64,000 bases of DNA from Actinopolyspora xinjiangensis (lineage in GTDB: Bacteria > Actinomycetota > Actinomycetes > Mycobacteriales > Pseudonocardiaceae): the NCBI RefSeq assembly GCF_900104475.1, contig NZ_FNJR01000001.1:109498-173497 (forward strand). The letters run 5' to 3'. Positions 60,846 through 64,000 of this stretch are shown here, one piece after another. The notes under the pieces are model-generated. The model was given only the letters and a program-made list of their open reading frames with translations. It searched no databases and was not told the DNA's origin. Every line of letters starts with the position of its first letter. The first letter of the stretch is position 1. The position numbers were made by a program, and so were the translations under genes.

Positions 60846-62879
60846 ATGGGCAGCGGAAGCGCAGTCGGCAGACGCCCCGTGCTCCGGGGCGGCCTCGCCG
60901 CGCTGCTGGCGGCGTCGTCCCGGACTGCCGCCCGGGCCGAGTCCGAACGGGAGCACTACCTGCTGGGACGCGGCATCGGCGACGTGACGGGACAACCCGC
61001 CGAGAACGGCATGATGGGCTACGCCCGCCTGGCGCAGCGCACCACGGGAATCCACCAGCGGCAGCGCGCACGCGCCTTCCTCGTGGCCGAGCACGACGCG
61101 CCCGAGCGAAGGGTGGCCGTGGTGACGGTGGACACCGGAATGATCTTCGGAGCCGTGCGGCGCGCCGTGCTGGAACGGCTCGCACGACGCCACGGGAACC
61201 GCTACGGCGAGCACAACGTGCTGCTGACCGCCACGCACACCCACGCGGTCCCGGGCGGCTTCTCCTGCCACACCCTCTACAACGTCACCACGCTGGGGTT
61301 CCAGCCCGCGACCTTCGAGGCGCTGGTCGCGGGCATCACCGAATCGATCGAACGCGCCGAGGCCGACCTCGCCCCCGGCCACCTCCGCGTCGGGCGCGGC
61401 GAGCTCACCGACGCCAGCGTGAACCGCTCCCGCGCCGCCTTCGAGCGCAACCCGGCAGCAGACAAGCGGCACTTCCCCAGCGCCGTGGACCCCACCACGG
61501 TGCTGCTGAGCTTCGAACGCGGCGGGCACCCGGTGGGTGTGATCAACTGGTTCGCCACCCACGGCACCAGCCTCAGCCCGGACAACACGCTCATCAGCGG
61601 CGACAACAAGGGCTACGCCGCCTACCGGTGGGAACGCGAGGTCGCGGGAGTCGACTACCGCGCGGGCGATCCCGGCTTCGTGGCCGCGTTCGCGCAGTCC
61701 AACGCCGCCGACATGTCGCCGAACCTCGAACTGCGCCCCGGCACCGGGCCCACCGAGGACGAGTTCGCCAACACACGGATCATCGGCGACCGCCAGTACA
61801 CCGCCGCCGCCCGGCTGCTGGCGGGAAACACCACGGCGGTGCGCGGAGGCATCGACTGCCGGATCTCCTACGTGGACATGTCGAGCACGACCGTGACCCC
61901 GGAGCTCACCGGCGACGGGAGTCCACACCGGACCTGCGCGGCGGCCCTGGGCGCCTCGTTCGCGGCCGGGGCCGAGGACGGCCCAGGTCCCTCGATCTTC
62001 GAGGAGGGTGCGGGCAACAACCCGTTCTTCGGCACGATCAGTGGGGCGCTGTACCAGGCATCCCCACGACTGCGGGAGCGCCAGGCACCGAAAGAGATCC
62101 TGTTGCCGGTGGGCGCGATGGGCTGGGTGCCCAGGATCCTGCCGATCCAGCTGGTCCGCCTGGGCTCACTGTACCTGCTCGGCATTCCGCAGGAGGTAAG
62201 CATCGTCGGCGGACTGCGGCTGCGCCGCACCGTCGCCGCCGAGCTCGGGGCGGCTCCCACCGACGTCGTGGTGGCGGGCTACGCGAACGACTACGCCGGT
62301 TACCTGACCACCCCGGAGGAGTACGACCAGCAGGCCTACGAGGGCGGGCACACCATGTTCGGGAGGTGGTCGCTGCCCGCCTACCAGCAGGAGTCGGCCA
62401 GGATCGCGGCCGACATGGCCTCCGGCGGGGAGACCGCACGGGGACCTTCCCCCGCCGGGAACCCGCGCGGCGGTCGGGTCCGGCTGCAACCCGGCGTGGT
62501 GTTCGACTCCCCACCACTGGGACGGGAGTTCGGCGAGGTGCTGGAACAGCCCGAGGGGCACTACCCGCGCGGCGGGACGGCGCGCGTGGTGTTCGCCTCG
62601 GCGCACCCCAACAACGACCCGCACCGGGACGGCAGCTACCTGCTGGTGCAACGCCGTTCGGCGCACGGCTGGGTGACCGTGGCCGACGACGGTGACTGGT
62701 CCACCGCCTACCACTGGGACCGCCGGGGAGTCGCGGCCTCGACCGCGACCGTCACGTGGACGATCCCGGCGGACGCGACCGAGGGCGAGTACCGCATCGT
62801 GCACCACGGCGACGCCAAGGCTGTGGGCGGGGAGATCACCCCCTTCTCCGGGACCTCGCGGACGTTCCGGGTGGGGTGA
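60846..62879 (+). CDS. Secreted neutral/alkaline ceramidase
   Basis: A 677-residue enzyme that hydrolyses ceramide to sphingosine and fatty acid. A signal peptide with a twin-arginine-like start (GRRPVLRGGLAALLAA) exports it. The zinc region TATHTHAVPGGF is at about 128-139, ATHGTSL at 237-243, and the nucleophile Ser291 lies in QSNAADMSPN, the counterpart of the GDVSPN motif. The C-terminal immunoglobulin-like domain (from about 540) is present. The ATG at 60846 has GGAGG upstream. It is divergent from lat. Actinobacteria lack ceramide themselves, so it probably degrades host or environmental lipids. Confidence 0.9.
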   Translation: MGSGSAVGRRPVLRGGLAALLAASSRTAARAESEREHYLLGRGIGDVTGQPAENGMMGYARLAQRTTGIHQRQRARAFLVAEHDAPERRVAVVTVDTGMIFGAVRRAVLERLARRHGNRYGEHNVLLTATHTHAVPGGFSCHTLYNVTTLGFQPATFEALVAGITESIERAEADLAPGHLRVGRGELTDASVNRSRAAFERNPAADKRHFPSAVDPTTVLLSFERGGHPVGVINWFATHGTSLSPDNTLISGDNKGYAAYRWEREVAGVDYRAGDPGFVAAFAQSNAADMSPNLELRPGTGPTEDEFANTRIIGDRQYTAAARLLAGNTTAVRGGIDCRISYVDMSSTTVTPELTGDGSPHRTCAAALGASFAAGAEDGPGPSIFEEGAGNNPFFGTISGALYQASPRLRERQAPKEILLPVGAMGWVPRILPIQLVRLGSLYLLGIPQEVSIVGGLRLRRTVAAELGAAPTDVVVAGYANDYAGYLTTPEEYDQQAYEGGHTMFGRWSLPAYQQESARIAADMASGGETARGPSPAGNPRGGRVRLQPGVVFDSPPLGREFGEVLEQPEGHYPRGGTARVVFASAHPNNDPHRDGSYLLVQRRSAHGWVTVADDGDWSTAYHWDRRGVAASTATVTWTIPADATEGEYRIVHHGDAKAVGGEITPFSGTSRTFRVG

Positions 62880-63158
62880 GTCGGTCCGGGAGCTGACTGA
62901 CCGCTCGTTCAGCCCAGCCGTTGTATTCCGGCTGGACAGGACTGCGTGATGTGAATACAGACTGTGTCCAACGTGCCCTGTACCAGCGATACGGACCCAT
63001 CGGATCGGCCAGTGACGCCCTACCGGATTTGACGGCTCATGCGTAGTGACCTACCACCCCCACGGCGAGTTCGGTCGTGTGGATGGCGGTGAGTGTCAGG
63101 CCGGTGGTTGGGGGCAGGTCGATGGCCATCCGGCGAGGCGTAGTCCGCCCACGCCTGT
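62880..63158. other. Gap downstream of the ceramidase gene
   Basis: Mostly non-coding. On the minus strand 63037-63129 stays open in another frame past the stop of the 65-residue gene (a piece starting MAIDLPPTTGLTLTAIHTTE); it lacks a good start site and I do not call it. Confidence 0.35.
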
Positions 63159-63356
63159 TCACCACAGCAGGCAGGCCAGTGCGTCGAAGAACGCGTGGAG
63201 TTCGATGCCTGGATCGCTGGGGTGGGTGATCGTGGTGACCAGGGACAGGTTCAGGACGAGGGTGATCCATCCGCTGTAGGTGAAGGTGGCTGTGGCCAGT
63301 CCGGTTCCGGCGCATTCGCGCAGCAGGATGGTGGTGGCCGGGGAGATTCTGGGCAT
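63159..63356 (-). CDS. 65-residue hypothetical protein
   Basis: Begins MPRISPATTILLRECAGTG, continues with ATATFTYSGWITLVLNLSLV and ends with a helix HAFFDALACLLW. Third codon positions are almost all G or C, as in real genes here, and the composition is not repeat-driven. AGGA precedes the ATG at 63356 by about 10 nt. It may be a small DNA- or membrane-associated protein; I do not recognise the family. Two identical palindromes lie 40-82 nt upstream. The frame continues upstream as a proline-rich string that looks non-coding. Confidence 0.55.
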   Translation of the reverse strand: MPRISPATTILLRECAGTGLATATFTYSGWITLVLNLSLVTTITHPSDPGIELHAFFDALACLLW

Positions 63357-63395
63357 GACGACGGGTCCTGCTCGGTTCGATGGTGCGGTGTTTGC

Positions 63396-63438
63396 CCCCG
63401 GCCGGGGCGGTGGAGAACCGGTGTCGCCCCGGCCGGGG
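63396..63438. promoter_or_regulatory. Two identical 12-bp palindromes
   Basis: CCCCGGCCGGGG occurs at 63396-63407 and 63427-63438, centre to centre 31 bp, about three helix turns. Both lie just upstream of the 65-residue gene on the minus strand. The arrangement suits cooperative binding by a dimeric repressor. High local GC raises the chance of coincidence. Confidence 0.4.
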
Positions 63439-63577
63439 TGGGGTGTCGCGCCGGGGTGGGGAGGGGAGGATTTCCGGCGCGGCACCGGGTTCGGGGGTGG
63501 TTCTGGGGGTGGTGCTGTTTTCGCGGGAGATGGGTGTGGCTGGGGTGGTGATGTCGTGGGGCGGTGACGGTGTGGGT

Positions 63578-63603
63578 GGCCCCGCACGGCGGTGTGCGGG
63601 GCC
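63578..63603 (-). terminator. Distal terminator hairpin
   Basis: GGCCCCGCAC (63578-63587) and GTGCGGGGCC (63594-63603) form a perfect 10-bp stem with a 6-nt loop. It is the second of two hairpins after the gene at the right edge. Confidence 0.65.
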
Positions 63604-63607
63604 GGGC

Positions 63608-63650
63608 GGGCGCGTGCCGGAGGTGTCGGGGGTTTTCACGGCACGCGCCC
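63608..63650 (-). terminator. Proximal terminator hairpin
   Basis: GGGCGCGTGCCG (63608-63619) pairs perfectly with CGGCACGCGCCC (63639-63650) over 12 bp with a 19-nt loop. It begins 18 nt past the stop codon of the partial gene at the right edge. Confidence 0.7.
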
Positions 63651-63667
63651 GGGTCTGGAGTGGAGGG

Positions 63668-64000
63668 TCAGGCCACGGTGGGCAGGTCGTGGTGACCGGT
63701 CTCGGTTGGGTGAGGACTACGGGGGAGTTTCCCGGCGGGTGTCTCGGGCTCGTCGGGGTCGCGGGTGGGCCGGTCTTGTCCGGTGTTGCCGTTGGTGATC
63801 CACGCGGGAGGCCGCTGGGACAGTCGTGGTGGGCTGGGTGGGAGGTGTCCGATGGTGTGCAGGCAGGGGGCGCAGACCGACCGGCCGTCTCCGTCGTGTT
63901 CGGGTGGTGTGGGGTTGGCTCGGCCTTGGTAGGGGCCGTGTCGGGACAGGTGTCCGCACAGTGCCCGCAGTCCGGAGTGTCGGGCTTCGGTGTTGGTGGG
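63668..64000 (-). CDS. Partial gene at window edge, zinc-finger-like protein
   Basis: The minus strand is open from the window end to a TGA at 63668-63670, giving at least 110 residues; the start lies outside. It contains RALCGHLSRHGPYQGRANP and DGRSVCAPCLHTIGHL, an arrangement of Cys and His residues that could bind zinc. The C-terminal 50 residues are hydrophilic and rich in Pro, Asp and Thr. Third positions are strongly G/C. Two strong hairpins follow the stop. The family is not recognised. Confidence 0.55.
   Translation of the reverse strand, partial: PTNTEARHSGLRALCGHLSRHGPYQGRANPTPPEHDGDGRSVCAPCLHTIGHLPPSPPRLSQRPPAWITNGNTGQDRPTRDPDEPETPAGKLPRSPHPTETGHHDLPTVA

Larger units (their letters stand above)
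63357..63667. other. Gap with palindromes and terminators
   Basis: Contains the two CCCCGGCCGGGG palindromes and two strong hairpins (63578-63603, 63608-63650). G-runs on the plus strand make frames look open on both strands, but none has coding signals. Confidence 0.45.

Noticed and set aside
63360..63560. G-rich tracts on the plus strand as possible G-quadruplexes
   Set aside because: G-runs are present but are mixed with C-rich palindromes that form competing hairpins; there is no way to support the call by reading.
1..64000. CRISPR array, rRNA or tRNA gene, insertion sequence
   Set aside because: I saw no regularly spaced repeat, no tRNA-like T-arm/acceptor pattern, no rRNA signature and no transposase or integrase motif.

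Overview
The window is very GC-rich, uses GTG/TTG starts freely, and carries families typical of filamentous actinobacteria: EspG/PPE-like proteins, DUF3558, DUF1707, DUF397, DasR-type control of a chitinase, the LpdA-type flavoprotein, and the rsmI/pmt divergent pair. A complete seven-gene Mrp Na+/H+ antiporter operon, a BCCT betaine transporter and a lysine 6-aminotransferase together suggest a salt-adapted member of the Pseudonocardiaceae/Actinopolysporaceae group, for example Actinopolyspora. That placement is inference from gene content; no rRNA gene is present to confirm it.

Layout. 1-398 is a repeat-rich gap. 0.4-7.3 kb holds a small zinc-ribbon gene, a PrmC-like methyltransferase and a glycerol regulon: glpK and glpF on one strand, divergent glpR followed by glpD. 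7.4-12.7 kb is a minus-strand block with accA3, DUF1707, a DUF3558 lipoprotein, a small helical protein, a PPE-like protein and EspG. 12.9-19.6 kb contains a dicarboxylate symporter, maf, pabB, a second aquaglyceroporin, a membrane metallopeptidase and a DUF393 protein. 19.9-27.2 kb contains lpdA and a gamma-glutamylcyclotransferase, then a decayed accessory stretch: a truncated AbiEi-like gene, two broken genes, a DUF397 gene that has lost its normal stop, and an atypical histidyl-tRNA synthetase. 27.3-39.1 kb has two M20 amidohydrolases, a small membrane protein, the BCCT transporter and mrpABCDEFG. 39.5-48.1 kb has a Ser/Thr kinase, purine salvage (pnp, phosphohexomutase), a pentapeptide-repeat protein, an FkbM methyltransferase and a flavodoxin-like protein. 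48.1-52.0 kb is a compact minus-strand RiPP-type operon. 52.4-62.9 kb has a glycosyltransferase, GH18 chitinase, upp, rsmI, pmt, lat and a secreted ceramidase. The right edge has a 65-residue protein gene and a zinc-finger-like gene cut by the window end.

Most interesting points. (1) Four co-directional genes at 48110-51990 form a candidate undescribed RiPP system: a 26-residue peptide gene with a strong ribosome-binding site, a B12-binding radical SAM enzyme with a CX7CX2C cluster motif, a DUF5825-like protein and an MFS exporter. A perfect hairpin lies between the peptide gene and the enzyme gene. (2) Three copies of a roughly 100-nt element at 263-363, 19758-19855 and 53946-54045 have long pairing arms, an inner stem with compensatory changes and a nearly invariant loop. 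Each lies 3' of a minus-strand gene in the same relative orientation, which suggests a conserved structured RNA or 3'-end element. (3) A perfect DasR-type palindrome lies just upstream of the chitinase gene.

Many genes here appear to be leaderless: a TANNNT-like -10 box sits 6-9 nt before the start codon (pabB, ggct, pnp, the flavodoxin gene, pmt).
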